Source: Jatrophihabitans endophyticus (lineage in GTDB: Bacteria; Actinomycetota; Actinomycetes; Mycobacteriales; Jatrophihabitantaceae). Taken from it: a stretch of 64,000 nt of DNA. The stretch covers positions 744,001 to 808,000 of the forward strand of contig NZ_FQVU01000002.1 in NCBI RefSeq assembly GCF_900129455.1. Direction: 5' to 3'. Numbering within the stretch: position 1 is the first letter of the stretch; the number at the start of each line of letters is the position of its first letter. The notes below the pieces were generated by a model. That model worked only from the letters and a program-made list of their open reading frames with translations, was not told the origin of the DNA and searched no databases. Of this stretch, positions 34,716 through 43,591 are shown piece after piece. A program made the translations under genes and the position numbers.

Positions 34716-36512
34716 TCAGCCCAGCAGGGTGAGATCCAGCCGGCCGGTGCCGTCGTCGCCGACCGTGACGGGCAGTCCCCAGTCCTGCCGGGCCAGGTAG
34801 CACGCGGGATGGTCGGCGTCCGGCGCGTCGTCGCAGGAGGCGGCCTGGGCCGTGACGTGCAGGACGCCGGCGCCCGGCGCGAGCCGCAGCCGGCGCCGCA
34901 GGTCGGTGGACTCGCCGGCACCGTCGACGAGCAGTTCCGGTGGCGACGCGGTCACCGCCACCCGGACCGAGGGGCCGTAACGGTCGTCGAGCTTGCGTCC
35001 GGGCGGTACCCGGAAGAGCACGGCGAGCTCGACCTCGCCGGCTGCCACGGCGGTCGCCGGGCGCTCGGTGCGCTGCGCCGCGCCGGTGACGACCTCGTCG
35101 CCCAGGGGGGTGGCGGTGAGGCGGTGCCCGGCGGACTCCACGACGACGAGCGTGTCGCCGACGAGCAGGGCGGCCGACGGCTCGGCGAGGTCGCGAGCCA
35201 GCGTGGTGACGGCGTCGGTCGCCGGGTCGTAGCGCCGGACGGCGCCGTTGTAGGTGTCGAGGACGGCCGGGGAGCCGTCGGGCAACACGGTGACTCCGAG
35301 CGGGTGCTGGAAGCGCGCACTCGCCGCCGGGCCGTCCACGTGGCCGAAGTCGAACAGCCCCTCGCCGACCACGGTCCGGACGACGCCGTCGGTGTCGAGA
35401 TGGCGCAGCGCGGAGGACTCGGCGTCCACGAACCACACCCGCTCGCCGGCCACGGCGAGCCCGGACGGCTGGGCGAGCCAGGTGTCGAGCGCGGCGCCGT
35501 CGCGCAGCCCCTCGACGGTGGTGCCGGCGAGCACCTCGGCGGTCCCGGCGACCGGGTCGACGGCCAGCAGCAGGTGGACGCCCGCGGCGGCGACGACGGC
35601 ACGGTCGGCGGCCGGCCACCAGACGACGTCCCACGGCGAGAGCGCGAGCGGGATCGGGCCGGTGACGGTGAGCTCGTCGGCGAGCAGCGCCGGCAGGTCG
35701 AGGGTCGCGATCAGCGCACCGTCGGCGAGGCGGACGCCGCGCAGCACGTGCTGGGCGGTGTCGGCGACCAGGACGTCGTAGTCGGTGAGCCCCGCGGGCA
35801 GCAGGGCGAGCCCGTTCGGCTCGGCGAAGGGGGCGCCGCGCTCGCCGGTCCCGATGCGGCGCAGCTCGGTGGTGCCGTCGAGCTCGAGCTCGACCAGCTG
35901 GTGGTGGCCGGCGTCGGCGACGAGCAGCGAGTCCCGGTCGCGGCCGGTGCGCTGCGCGGGCAGCAGCACCGCATCGGCGGGGAAGCGCAGCGTTCCCGGG
36001 ACGGGTGCCGGCGGGCGGTACGGGTCGTCGCCGCGCCGCAGCGTCCCGCGCGCCTCGTGCTCGGGCGCGAGGGTGTCGACGAGGGCGCCCAGGGCCTCGA
36101 CCTGCCCCTCGCCGGCGGCCTGCGCGACCACGTACCCCTCCGGGTCGATCAGCACCAGCGTGGGCCAGGCGCGCACCGCGTACTGCTGCCACGTCGCGAG
36201 GCGCGGGTCGTTGACGACGGGGTGGTGCACCTCGTGGCGCTCGACGGCGGCCGCGAGCGCGGCCGGGTCGGCCTCGTGGGGGAACTTCGGCGAGTGCACG
36301 CCGACCACGGTCAGCACCTCGGCGTAGCGGCGCTCGAAGGGGCGCAGCTCGTCCAGCACGTGCAGGCAGTTGCCGCAGCAGAACGTCCAGAAGTCCAGCA
36401 GGACGAAGCGGCCCCGCAGGCCGGCGAGGGTCAGTGGCTCGGCTGAGTTGAACCAGTCGCCGGCCACCAGTTCCGGCGCCCGCACCCGCGGGCCTGTTCT
36501 CACGGCGTCCAC
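34716..36512 (-). CDS. NHL-repeat thioredoxin-fold protein (NHLRC2-like)
   Basis: 598 residues. Residues 1-165 form a TlpA-type thioredoxin domain with the motif WTFCCGNC, that is a CxxC preceded by another Cys. A beta-propeller of NHL repeats follows (ADAGHHQLVELEL, EPNGLALLP, PSGLAVAGERVWFVD, FQHPLGVTVLPDGSPAVLDTYN), with a C-terminal beta domain. No signal peptide is visible, so it is likely cytosolic. The layout matches human NHLRC2 and its bacterial homologues, whose function is poorly known. Confidence 0.92.
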   Translation of the reverse strand: MDAVRTGPRVRAPELVAGDWFNSAEPLTLAGLRGRFVLLDFWTFCCGNCLHVLDELRPFERRYAEVLTVVGVHSPKFPHEADPAALAAAVERHEVHHPVVNDPRLATWQQYAVRAWPTLVLIDPEGYVVAQAAGEGQVEALGALVDTLAPEHEARGTLRRGDDPYRPPAPVPGTLRFPADAVLLPAQRTGRDRDSLLVADAGHHQLVELELDGTTELRRIGTGERGAPFAEPNGLALLPAGLTDYDVLVADTAQHVLRGVRLADGALIATLDLPALLADELTVTGPIPLALSPWDVVWWPAADRAVVAAAGVHLLLAVDPVAGTAEVLAGTTVEGLRDGAALDTWLAQPSGLAVAGERVWFVDAESSALRHLDTDGVVRTVVGEGLFDFGHVDGPAASARFQHPLGVTVLPDGSPAVLDTYNGAVRRYDPATDAVTTLARDLAEPSAALLVGDTLVVVESAGHRLTATPLGDEVVTGAAQRTERPATAVAAGEVELAVLFRVPPGRKLDDRYGPSVRVAVTASPPELLVDGAGESTDLRRRLRLAPGAGVLHVTAQAASCDDAPDADHPACYLARQDWGLPVTVGDDGTGRLDLTLLG

Positions 36513-36567
36513 GCCTGATGCAAGCCGCGGGCCGCCCGCGGTAATCCCGCGGACCGTCCCGCGTGGG

Positions 36568-36705
36568 TCAGCGGCTGTAGAAGCCGCTGCGGGCCGCGGC
36601 AGCGACGAGCTCCTGCTGCATGGCCGGCGACGCCTTGTCGAAGGCGCGGTTGAACTCGCGAAGCTGGCGGCGGCGAGCCACCCGGCGGCTGATCTTGTTG
36701 GTCAT
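36568..36705 (-). CDS. Small basic protein of 45 residues
   Basis: A 45-residue frame starts at the ATG at 36705, with a near-perfect GGAGGAAGAG site just upstream. The N-terminal half is strongly basic (KISRRVARRRQLREFNRAF) and the C-terminal half is Ala-rich and helical, ending SGFYSR. The upstream stretch 36715-36775 is the most AT-rich in the area and may hold the promoter. I do not recognise a function; similar short basic proteins are widespread in actinobacteria. Too short for routine gene callers. Confidence 0.8.
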   Translation of the reverse strand: MTNKISRRVARRRQLREFNRAFDKASPAMQQELVAAAARSGFYSR

Positions 36706-36820
36706 CTCTTCCTCCTTCGTTTGTTAAGTCAATCGGAGGAAGAACGGAATAGATTACGGCAGGATGCCCGAAAGTGGCTAACGTCACCAGGTACTTCACC
36801 GCGGTCTCACCGCAGGATCC

Positions 36821-38317
36821 TCAGAGCAGCGCCAGCCCGGGGTCGGTGAGGATCGTGGCGACGTCGGACAGGAACTGCGAGCCCTGCTGCCCGTCCACGA
36901 GCCGGTGGTCGAAGGACAGTCCGAGCTGGGTGACCCACCGTGGCTCGATCCGCTCCTCGGCGCCGCTGCCCACCACCCACGGCATCCGGCGGATCGCGCC
37001 GACGGCGAGGATGCCGGCCTCCCCCGGGTTGAGGATGGGGGTGCCGGTGTCGACGCCGAACACGCCGACGTTGGTGATCGTGAACGTGCCGCCGGCCATG
37101 TCGGCCGGCGACGTGCGTCCCGCGCGGGCGGTGGCGGTGAGGGCGCCGATGGCCTCGGCCAGCTCCCGCAGCGAGAGGCGGTCGGCGTCCTTGACGTTGG
37201 GGACGACGAGCCCGCGGTCGGTCGCAGCCGCGATGCCCAGGTTGACGTAGTGCTTGAGCACGATCTCGCCCGCGGCGTCGTCCCACGTGGCGTTGACCTC
37301 GGGCGTGCGCGCTGCGGCGAGGACGACGGCCTTGGCGACGAAGAGCAGCGGCGACACCTTCACGTCCCGGAACTCGCGCCGGGCGGCGACGCGGTCGCGC
37401 AGCTCCATCGTCGCGGAGACGTCGACGGTCACGAACTCGGTGACGTGCGGTGCCGTGAACGCGGAGGCGACCATGGCCGCGGCGGTGTGCTTGCGGACGC
37501 CCTTCACCGGGATCCGGGTCTCGCGCGCACCGTGACCGGCCCGCGCCGGCGCGGCCGACGCCGCTGCCGCCGGTGCCGGCGGTGTCGACGACGACCCGTT
37601 CGCGGCGAGCTGGACGTCGTCGCGCGAGATCGTGCCGTGCGGGCCGGTCGGGGCGACGAGGGTCAGGTCGACGCCGAGCTCCTTCGCCAGCTTGCGCACC
37701 GGCGGCTTGGCCAGCGGCCGCAGCGACGTGACCGACTCGACCGGCGCCGGGGGCGCCGGGGGCGCCGGGGGCGCCGGGGGCGCCGGGGGCGCCGGGGGCG
37801 CCGGGGGCTCGGCCACCGCCGGGCCGGGGGCGGGGTGCTCGGCGGTGGCCGGCGGCAGGTTGAACGACACCTGCGCGCCGGCGGCGGTGACCGGCGGCGG
37901 CTCGGCGCGGCGTCGACGGCGTCGCCCGCCCGAGCTCTCCCGCGGGCCGTAGCCGACCAGGGTCAGCTGCTTGTCCTCGCCGGCCTCGGCGACCACGCCG
38001 TCGGCGGCGGTCGGGACGGCGGGAACGAGGTCCTCGGCCGCGGCCGGCGCTGCCGCCGCTGCCCCGTCGCCGACGCCGCCGGTGTCGATCGAGATGATCG
38101 GGGTGCCGACCGGCACGGTCTCGCCCTCGACCGCATGCAGCCCGGTGACGACGCCGGCGAACGGCGACGGCAGCTCGACCGCGGCCTTGACCGTCTCGAC
38201 CTCGGCGATGGTGTCGTTGACCTCGACGGTGTCACCGACCGCGACCAGCCACTTGAGGATGTCGCCCTCGGTGAGCCCCTCGCCGAGATCCGGCAGCTTG
38301 AACTGCTCGATGCTCAC
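36821..38317 (-). CDS. bkdC: Branched-chain 2-oxoacid dehydrogenase E2 (dihydrolipoyl acyltransferase)
   Basis: 498 residues. One lipoyl domain covers 1-80 with Lys44 in ETVKAAVEL as the lipoylation site. A long Ala/Pro linker follows, then an E3-binding domain (VRKLAKELGVDL ... GTISRDDV) near 195-230 and the catalytic domain ending with DHRLVDGQQGSQF, whose His and Asp act in acyl transfer. It is the third gene of the bkdA-bkdB-bkdC operon, 88 bases after the E1-beta gene. Pyruvate dehydrogenase E2 is an alternative, but the separate E1 subunits fit branched-chain keto acids. Confidence 0.92.
   Translation of the reverse strand: MSIEQFKLPDLGEGLTEGDILKWLVAVGDTVEVNDTIAEVETVKAAVELPSPFAGVVTGLHAVEGETVPVGTPIISIDTGGVGDGAAAAAPAAAEDLVPAVPTAADGVVAEAGEDKQLTLVGYGPRESSGGRRRRRRAEPPPVTAAGAQVSFNLPPATAEHPAPGPAVAEPPAPPAPPAPPAPPAPPAPPAPVESVTSLRPLAKPPVRKLAKELGVDLTLVAPTGPHGTISRDDVQLAANGSSSTPPAPAAAASAAPARAGHGARETRIPVKGVRKHTAAAMVASAFTAPHVTEFVTVDVSATMELRDRVAARREFRDVKVSPLLFVAKAVVLAAARTPEVNATWDDAAGEIVLKHYVNLGIAAATDRGLVVPNVKDADRLSLRELAEAIGALTATARAGRTSPADMAGGTFTITNVGVFGVDTGTPILNPGEAGILAVGAIRRMPWVVGSGAEERIEPRWVTQLGLSFDHRLVDGQQGSQFLSDVATILTDPGLALL
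37742..37806 (-). repeat. Nine-base tandem repeat in the E2 linker
   Basis: Seven copies of a 9-base GC-only unit encode repeated Ala-Pro-Pro in the flexible linker between the lipoyl and E3-binding domains. Unit length is a multiple of three, so slippage would change only linker length. Confidence 0.9.
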
Positions 38318-38405
38318 GCCGCGTCCTCACTTCGTTCCGGGCGACGGCGCGAGGCACGAGGCGCGCTGTGACATTGGTTCGCTCCGCAGGCTTCGCTCAC
38401 GCTGG

Positions 38406-39392
38406 TCAGTACTCCAGGATCGTGTCGACGGCGTCCAGGACGCGGTCGAGGTTGGGCAGCCACTCGTGCTCGAGGCGGCTCGGCGGGTAGGGCGTGTCGT
38501 AACCCGCGACGCGCAGCACTGGCGCCTCGAGCGAGTAGAACGCCTCCTCGGTGACCTTGGCGGCGATCTCCGCGCCGACGCCGAAGCTCTGCGGCGCCTC
38601 GTGCACGACGATCAGCCGGCCCGTCCGCCGCACCGACTCGACGACCGTGGGGACGTCCAGCGGCGAGACCGAGCGCAGGTCGACGACCTCGAGGTCGAGC
38701 CCGTCCTCGGCGGCGACCGCGGCGGCCTCGATCAGGGTGGGGACGGTGGGGCCGTAGCCGGCCAGGGTCACCTGCCGGCCGGGGCGGACGACGCGCGCGG
38801 AGTACAGCGGTGTCGGCGATCCGGCGATCTCGGCCTTCGCGGCGTGATAGAGCCGCTTGGGCTCGATGAAGACCACCGGGTCGTCGTCGGCGATCGCCTC
38901 CTGGATCATCCAGTAGGCGTCGGACGGGTTGCTGCACGCGACGACCTTCAGCCCGGCCGTGTGCGCGAAGTACGTCTCGACCGACTCGCTGTGGTGCTCG
39001 ACGGCGCCGATGCCGCCACCGGACGGGATGCGGATCGTGATCGGCATCTTGACCTTGCCGGCCGAGCGGTTGTGGAACTTGGCCACCTGGCTGACGATCT
39101 GGTCGAAACCGGGGAAGACGAAGCCGTCGAACTGGATCTCGCACACCGGGCGGTACCCGCGGATCGCGAGGCCGACGGCGGTGCCGATGATCGCCGACTC
39201 GGCGAGCGGCGTGTCGATCACCCGGGCCTCGCCGAAGTCCTTCTGCAGCCCGTCGGTGATGCGGAAGACGCCGCCGAGCTTGCCGACGTCCTCGCCCATC
39301 ACGACGACCTTGGGGTCGGCCTCGAGCGCCTTGCGCAGGCCGTCGTTGAGGGCCTTGGCCATCGTCTTCTTCTCGGCGGCGGGCTCGCTCAT
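38406..39392 (-). CDS. bkdB: Branched-chain 2-oxoacid dehydrogenase E1 beta subunit
   Basis: 328 residues. Landmarks of thiamine-diphosphate E1-beta chains are present: VMGEDVGKLGGVFRIT, TPLAESAIIGTAVGLA, EIQFDGFVFPGFDQI and the C-terminal DTPYPPSRLEHEWLPN. It pairs with the E1-alpha subunit to decarboxylate branched-chain oxoacids and reductively acylate E2. The start lies in one copy of an 18-bp repeat whose other copy spans the end of bkdA, and a GGAGGTG site survives just upstream. Confidence 0.94.
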   Translation of the reverse strand: MSEPAAEKKTMAKALNDGLRKALEADPKVVVMGEDVGKLGGVFRITDGLQKDFGEARVIDTPLAESAIIGTAVGLAIRGYRPVCEIQFDGFVFPGFDQIVSQVAKFHNRSAGKVKMPITIRIPSGGGIGAVEHHSESVETYFAHTAGLKVVACSNPSDAYWMIQEAIADDDPVVFIEPKRLYHAAKAEIAGSPTPLYSARVVRPGRQVTLAGYGPTVPTLIEAAAVAAEDGLDLEVVDLRSVSPLDVPTVVESVRRTGRLIVVHEAPQSFGVGAEIAAKVTEEAFYSLEAPVLRVAGYDTPYPPSRLEHEWLPNLDRVLDAVDTILEY

Positions 39393-39555
39393 GCCGACAC
39401 CTCCGCAAGTCGTCCTGCGTTGCCGGGTGCTCTGTCGACTGGCGACCTTCCGCCCGACTGGCGACCTACAGGTCGCCAGTCGGCGGGTAGGTCGCCAGTC
39501 GACGTGGGAAGTCGCCAGTCGGAACCACCGCGGGACGCGCTCATGCCGACACCTC
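39386..39555. repeat. 152-bp insertion with 18-bp flanking duplication and palindromic 12-mers
   Basis: An 18-bp sequence at 39386-39403 recurs exactly at 39538-39555. Between them lie five copies of a 12-mer GACTGGCGACCT: at 39437-39448 and 39456-39467 in one orientation, and at 39470-39481, 39489-39500 and 39510-39520 (first base changed or lacking) in the other. The second and third copies form a 12-bp perfect hairpin with a 2-base loop. The repeat covers the stop of bkdA and the start of bkdB, as if a former ATGA overlap was split by an inserted element. Confidence 0.85.
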
Positions 39556-40653
39556 GCTGACGAACTCGACGAAGTCGTCGCGCTGCCCGCGCAGGTCGTC
39601 GGGCATCGTGACGTGGACGTGCTCGAAGACCGACTCCGGGGTCGGGTCGGGCAGGGCGCGGCAGCCGGCGCGGACGTGCTCGGCGAGCCCCTTGGCCTCG
39701 GCCTCGATGCCGTCGAAGAAGTCGGCGCCGAAACCCGCCTCGCGGCTCAGGTAGGCGCGGACGCGTTCGAGGGGGTCCTTGAGCTTCCAGGTCTCGGCCT
39801 CGCTGCCGAGCCGGTAGCGGCGCGGGTCGTCGTTGGTGGTGTGCGGGTTCATCCGGTAGGTGAAGGCCTCGATGAACGTCGGCCCCTGCGCGCTCCGGGC
39901 ATCGTCGAGCGCCTTGCGGGTGACCGCGAGGCTCGCGAGCACGTCGTTGCCGTCGACGCGGACCCCCGGGAAGCCGAACCCGCTCGCCCGCCGGTAGAGC
40001 GGCACCCGGCTCTGCACGCCGACCGGCTCGCTGATCGCCCACTGGTTGTTCTGGCAGAAGAAGACGACCGGCAGGTTGGCCGCGCCCGCCCAGACGAAGG
40101 CCTCGTTGACGTCGCCCTGGCTCGACGCGCCGTCGCCGAAGAACGCGATGACCGCGGTGTCGCGGTTCGGGTCGCCGGTGCCGACCGCGCCGTCGCGCAC
40201 GACGCCCATCGCGTAGCCGGTCGCGTGCAGCGTCTGCGCACCGATGACGATCGTGTACAGGTTGAAGTTGTTCTCGTTGGGGTCCCAGCCGCCGAGGTTG
40301 GTGCCGCGGTAGAGCCCCAGCAGCGTGAGCGGGTCGACGTCACGGCACCAGGCCAGGCCGTGCTCGCGGTAGGTCGGGAAGGCCATGTCCTGGGTTCGCA
40401 GCGCGCGCCCGGCGCCGATCTGGGCGGCCTCCTGGCCGAGCAGCGACGCCCACAGGCCGAGCTCGCCCTGGCGCTGCAGCGCGATGGCCTCGGTGTCGAT
40501 CCGGCGCACCATCACGAGGTCGCGGTACAGCGAGCCGATCTCGTCGTCGGTGATGTCCAGCGGGTAGTCCGGGTGCTCGACGCGCTGACCCTCGGGTGTC
40601 AGCAGCTGGACGAGGTCCGGCTCCGGGTGCACGGCATGGACGTGTTCACTCAC
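39541..40653 (-). CDS. bkdA: Branched-chain 2-oxoacid dehydrogenase E1 alpha subunit
   Basis: 370 residues. The thiamine-diphosphate motif GDGASSQGDVNEAF ... NN is intact, preceded by GQEAAQIGAG and YREHG. The regulatory loop region YRMNPHTTNDDPRRY is present. With bkdB and bkdC it forms the branched-chain oxoacid dehydrogenase, whose acyl-CoA products feed branched fatty acid synthesis. The gene ends EVSA-stop in an ATGA context that was probably once the start of bkdB. Confidence 0.94.
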   Translation of the reverse strand: MSEHVHAVHPEPDLVQLLTPEGQRVEHPDYPLDITDDEIGSLYRDLVMVRRIDTEAIALQRQGELGLWASLLGQEAAQIGAGRALRTQDMAFPTYREHGLAWCRDVDPLTLLGLYRGTNLGGWDPNENNFNLYTIVIGAQTLHATGYAMGVVRDGAVGTGDPNRDTAVIAFFGDGASSQGDVNEAFVWAGAANLPVVFFCQNNQWAISEPVGVQSRVPLYRRASGFGFPGVRVDGNDVLASLAVTRKALDDARSAQGPTFIEAFTYRMNPHTTNDDPRRYRLGSEAETWKLKDPLERVRAYLSREAGFGADFFDGIEAEAKGLAEHVRAGCRALPDPTPESVFEHVHVTMPDDLRGQRDDFVEFVSEVSA

Positions 40654-40879
40654 TCGCGACTCCTCGGCTGGGCGACGGCGGCCGGGGTCTTCCGGACGTC
40701 CGCCTCGTGCGATCGGGCCTTGACCCGTGCGGTCCGTTGGTACAGGGGTGGCGTACCGGGCGGACTACACAGGGGTTCCTACCATATCCGTGACGGCGGT
40801 CACCTCGGCTCCCGAACGCAGGATGCCGGCCGAGTGATCGGTCAGGACACGGCGGCGCGCACGAAATCGCGAGGACGGC

Positions 40880-41275
40880 ATGGTCGACTGGGACAAGCAC
40901 GAATCGCCGCCGGCCGTGCCGCCGTCGTACCCCGTGCCGCCGTCGTACCCCGTGCCGCCGCCGTACCCCGTCGCGCCGTACGGCTACGGGCCGCCGCCCC
41001 GCGGCCTGCTGCCGCCGCACCTCAAGCCGTCGACCAACGTGGGGTGGGCGATCGGAGCGCTGCTGACGTTCTGGCCGCTGGCGATCCCGGCCTTCCTCGC
41101 CGCCAACAAGGTGGACGACCTCTGGTTCCGCGGCGACGTGGCCGGTGCCCACAAGGCCTCGGCTGACGCGCGCAGGTTCGGCATCATCGGCGTCGTCGTG
41201 GGGTGCGGCCTCGCGGTGGCCGCCCTCGTCTTCGTCTTCGTCGCCCTCACGGTGCTGGTGCACACCGCGGTCTGA
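40880..41275 (+). CDS. CD225/dispanin-like small membrane protein
   Basis: 131 residues. A Pro/Tyr-rich cytosolic start with YPVPPSYPVPP repeats precedes two membrane helices (near residues 58-75 and 98-125). The segment AIPAFLAANKVDDLWFRGD and the following AHKASADARRFGII match the CD225/dispanin pattern seen in many actinobacterial proteins next to signalling genes. No function is established. It diverges from bkdA with a 226-base gap that includes an A+T-richer stretch, and converges with the helicase gene. Confidence 0.8.
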   Translation: MVDWDKHESPPAVPPSYPVPPSYPVPPPYPVAPYGYGPPPRGLLPPHLKPSTNVGWAIGALLTFWPLAIPAFLAANKVDDLWFRGDVAGAHKASADARRFGIIGVVVGCGLAVAALVFVFVALTVLVHTAV

Positions 41276-41290
41276 GCGCAGAGTGCAGGA

Positions 41291-43354
41291 TCAGGTGAGC
41301 TCGGCGGGGAGCGGTTCGGCGTGCACGACCCGCACCCGTGACACCGCGCGGGTCAGGACGACGTAGAGGCGGCGCAGGCCGTCGAGCCGCGACGGTTCGG
41401 CGGCGACGATCGCCGCGGGCTCGGCCACCACGACCGAGTCGTACTCGAGTCCCTTGGCCGCCGAGGCCGGCACGACGGTGACCCGCGTGGCGGCATCGTC
41501 GGGTCCGTCGTCGGGTCCGTCGTCGAGCAGCCGCGCCGCGACACCGGCGGCCTGCAGGTCCTCAAGCGCGGCGCTCGCCCGCGCGTCGGGGACGATGACG
41601 CCGACGGAGCCCGGCGCCGCCAGGCAGTCGCGCACCTCGGCCGCGACGGTGCCGCCGGGGACGAGGCGGAACGCGTCCTCGCCCTGGCGTACCGAGGTCG
41701 CGGGCGGGACGCCGGGGGCGATGTGGGGCAGCAGCCGGTTCGCGACGGCGAGCACCTCGCCCGGCACGCGGTACCCCGCGGTCAGCGGCAGCACCGCAGC
41801 GGCGTGGCCGAGGTGGTCCAGGGTGCGTGCCCAGTCCCCGGGGGCCCACGGCGTCGTGGCCTGCGCGAGGTCGCCGAGCACGGTCACCGACCCCAGGGGG
41901 CAGCGGCGCGCGACGGCGCGGCACTGCATGGCCGAGAGGTCCTGCGCCTCGTCGACGACGGCGTGGACGAAGGTGTCCTGGGGGCGCAGCAACGCGTCGA
42001 TCTCGTCGAGCAGGACGACGTCGGCCGGCGTCCAACGGATCGTGCGCAGCGAGCGCGGCGCCGGCCGGTGCAGCGCCTCGCGCTCGGCCTCGGACAGGCT
42101 CGTGCCGGCGCACCGCGCGAGGAAGTCGGGGTCGTCGTAGAGCCGGGCGAGCAGGGCCGGCGCCGTCAGCTCGGGCCAGACCGAGTCCACCCACTCGCGC
42201 ACCGGCTGCGAGCGGGCGACCCGTGCCGTCTCGGCGTCGGTGGGCGCGCCGCCGGCGTCCTCGCGCTGCCGGCGGACGTCCTCGGCGGCCTGCATGCGCA
42301 GCCGGTCGCGGGCGGCGGCCCACCGCAGGCCCGGCCCCAGCGCTCGGCGGGCGTCGTCGACGTAGCGGCGCAGCCCGTGCGCGTACACCCGGTAGCGCTT
42401 CGTCCCCACGACCGCGACGAGGTCCTCGGTGGGTTTGCGCGCGTGCGAGACGACGGCGCGCCGGATCACCTCGGCCAGCCGGGCGTCGCCCTTGAGGACG
42501 GCCAGCGCGACGGGCTCGTCGCCGCGCGCCTGGTGCCCGAGCAGCCCGGCGACCGTGGACTGCGTGATCCCGCCCTCGCCGAGCGAGGGCAGCACCTGCG
42601 CGATGTAGTGCAGGAAGGCCTGGTTGGGGCCGACGACCAGCACGCCGGAGCGTCGCAACCGCTCCGGGAAGGTGTAGAGGAGGTAGGCGGCGCGGTGCAG
42701 GCCGACCGCCGTCTTGCCTGTCCCGGGCGCACCCTGGACGCACAGCGAGGTGTCGAGATCGGCGCGCACGAGCTCGTCCTGGTCGGGCTGGATCGTGGCC
42801 ACGATGTCGCGCATCGGCCCCACGCGGGGTCGCTCGATCTCGGCGCGCAGCAGCTCGGAGTCCAGCCCGAGCGCCTCGCCGCGGTCGAGCTGCTCGTCCT
42901 CGAAGGACGTCAGCCGGCCGTCGGCGAAGCCGAAGCGGCGTCGCAGCCGCACGCCCATCGGCTCGTCGGCGGTCGCGCGGTAGAAGCCGCGCGCGATCGG
43001 TGCTCGCCAGTCGATCACCACCGGGTCGCCGGCGTCGTCGCGGACGTGCCGGCGGCCGATGTGCAGCACCTCGGGGCCGCGACGGCCGTCGTCGGGTTCC
43101 CGGTCGGTCCGGCCGAAGAACGCGGGGGCGTTGGGGTCGGCGGTGAGGGTGGTCAGCCGCTGCGCCCGCAGCGCGCCGAGCGCGTGGCTGGCGAGCTCGT
43201 CGACGCCGTAGTCGGCGATGTGCTCGGCGGTGTCGACCATCGCGAGCAGGCAGCGACGGGCGTGCGCCAGATGCTCGCCCTCGGCGGCGAGTACGGGGTC
43301 GGCGGCGGGGTGGGAGGTGGGGGATGCGGGGTCCGGACGCTGGTCGGCAGCCAC
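41291..43354 (-). CDS. HelD/HelR-family RNA polymerase-associated ATPase
   Basis: 687 residues from GTG. Walker A is GAPGTGKTAVGL near residue 206, and a UvrD-like core follows (VVDEAQDLSAMQC, LGDLAQATTPW, LTAGYRVP). The N-terminal VVIDWRAPIARGFYRAT is the signature of HelD-like proteins rather than DNA-repair helicases. Actinobacterial HelD/HelR proteins insert into RNA polymerase, free it from stalled complexes and in some species confer rifampicin tolerance. A stand-alone gene here, convergent with the CD225-like gene. No mobile DNA is nearby. Confidence 0.88.
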   Translation of the reverse strand: MAADQRPDPASPTSHPAADPVLAAEGEHLAHARRCLLAMVDTAEHIADYGVDELASHALGALRAQRLTTLTADPNAPAFFGRTDREPDDGRRGPEVLHIGRRHVRDDAGDPVVIDWRAPIARGFYRATADEPMGVRLRRRFGFADGRLTSFEDEQLDRGEALGLDSELLRAEIERPRVGPMRDIVATIQPDQDELVRADLDTSLCVQGAPGTGKTAVGLHRAAYLLYTFPERLRRSGVLVVGPNQAFLHYIAQVLPSLGEGGITQSTVAGLLGHQARGDEPVALAVLKGDARLAEVIRRAVVSHARKPTEDLVAVVGTKRYRVYAHGLRRYVDDARRALGPGLRWAAARDRLRMQAAEDVRRQREDAGGAPTDAETARVARSQPVREWVDSVWPELTAPALLARLYDDPDFLARCAGTSLSEAEREALHRPAPRSLRTIRWTPADVVLLDEIDALLRPQDTFVHAVVDEAQDLSAMQCRAVARRCPLGSVTVLGDLAQATTPWAPGDWARTLDHLGHAAAVLPLTAGYRVPGEVLAVANRLLPHIAPGVPPATSVRQGEDAFRLVPGGTVAAEVRDCLAAPGSVGVIVPDARASAALEDLQAAGVAARLLDDGPDDGPDDAATRVTVVPASAAKGLEYDSVVVAEPAAIVAAEPSRLDGLRRLYVVLTRAVSRVRVVHAEPLPAELT

Positions 43355-43591
43355 GATCGGATGACGCTACGGGACGGGGGCAACGGCTTTTCCCGCCCGC
43401 GGCTTTCGTCCGCATATGTGGTCCGTATGACGTTCGATCATGAATTCTGTGTGTGTCGAGCTGCTGACGGATCGCTGAGAGGCCGGTTACGATCCGCGCG
43501 GCAGGCTGACCGGAACGTCCGCGGGTGCGGCGTTCGACCGGTGCGTCACGAGCGCATCCGACGGTCGTAGAACCCTGTCGCTGGGGATGGC

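Noticed and set aside
31762-36192. A very long minus-strand open frame of about 1476 residues
   Set aside because: It is antisense to the LOV phosphatase and shifted against the thioredoxin and AhpD genes; composition is Arg/Ala/Gly-rich shadow of GC-rich codons.
37742-37806. A repeat array that could be mistaken for CRISPR
   Set aside because: It is a 9-base in-frame tandem repeat coding a Pro/Ala linker, with no spacers.
39389-40042. A minus-strand open frame reading through the end of bkdA and the repeat insert
   Set aside because: It is out of frame with bkdA over most of its length; only its last part crosses the insert, and it has no domain.
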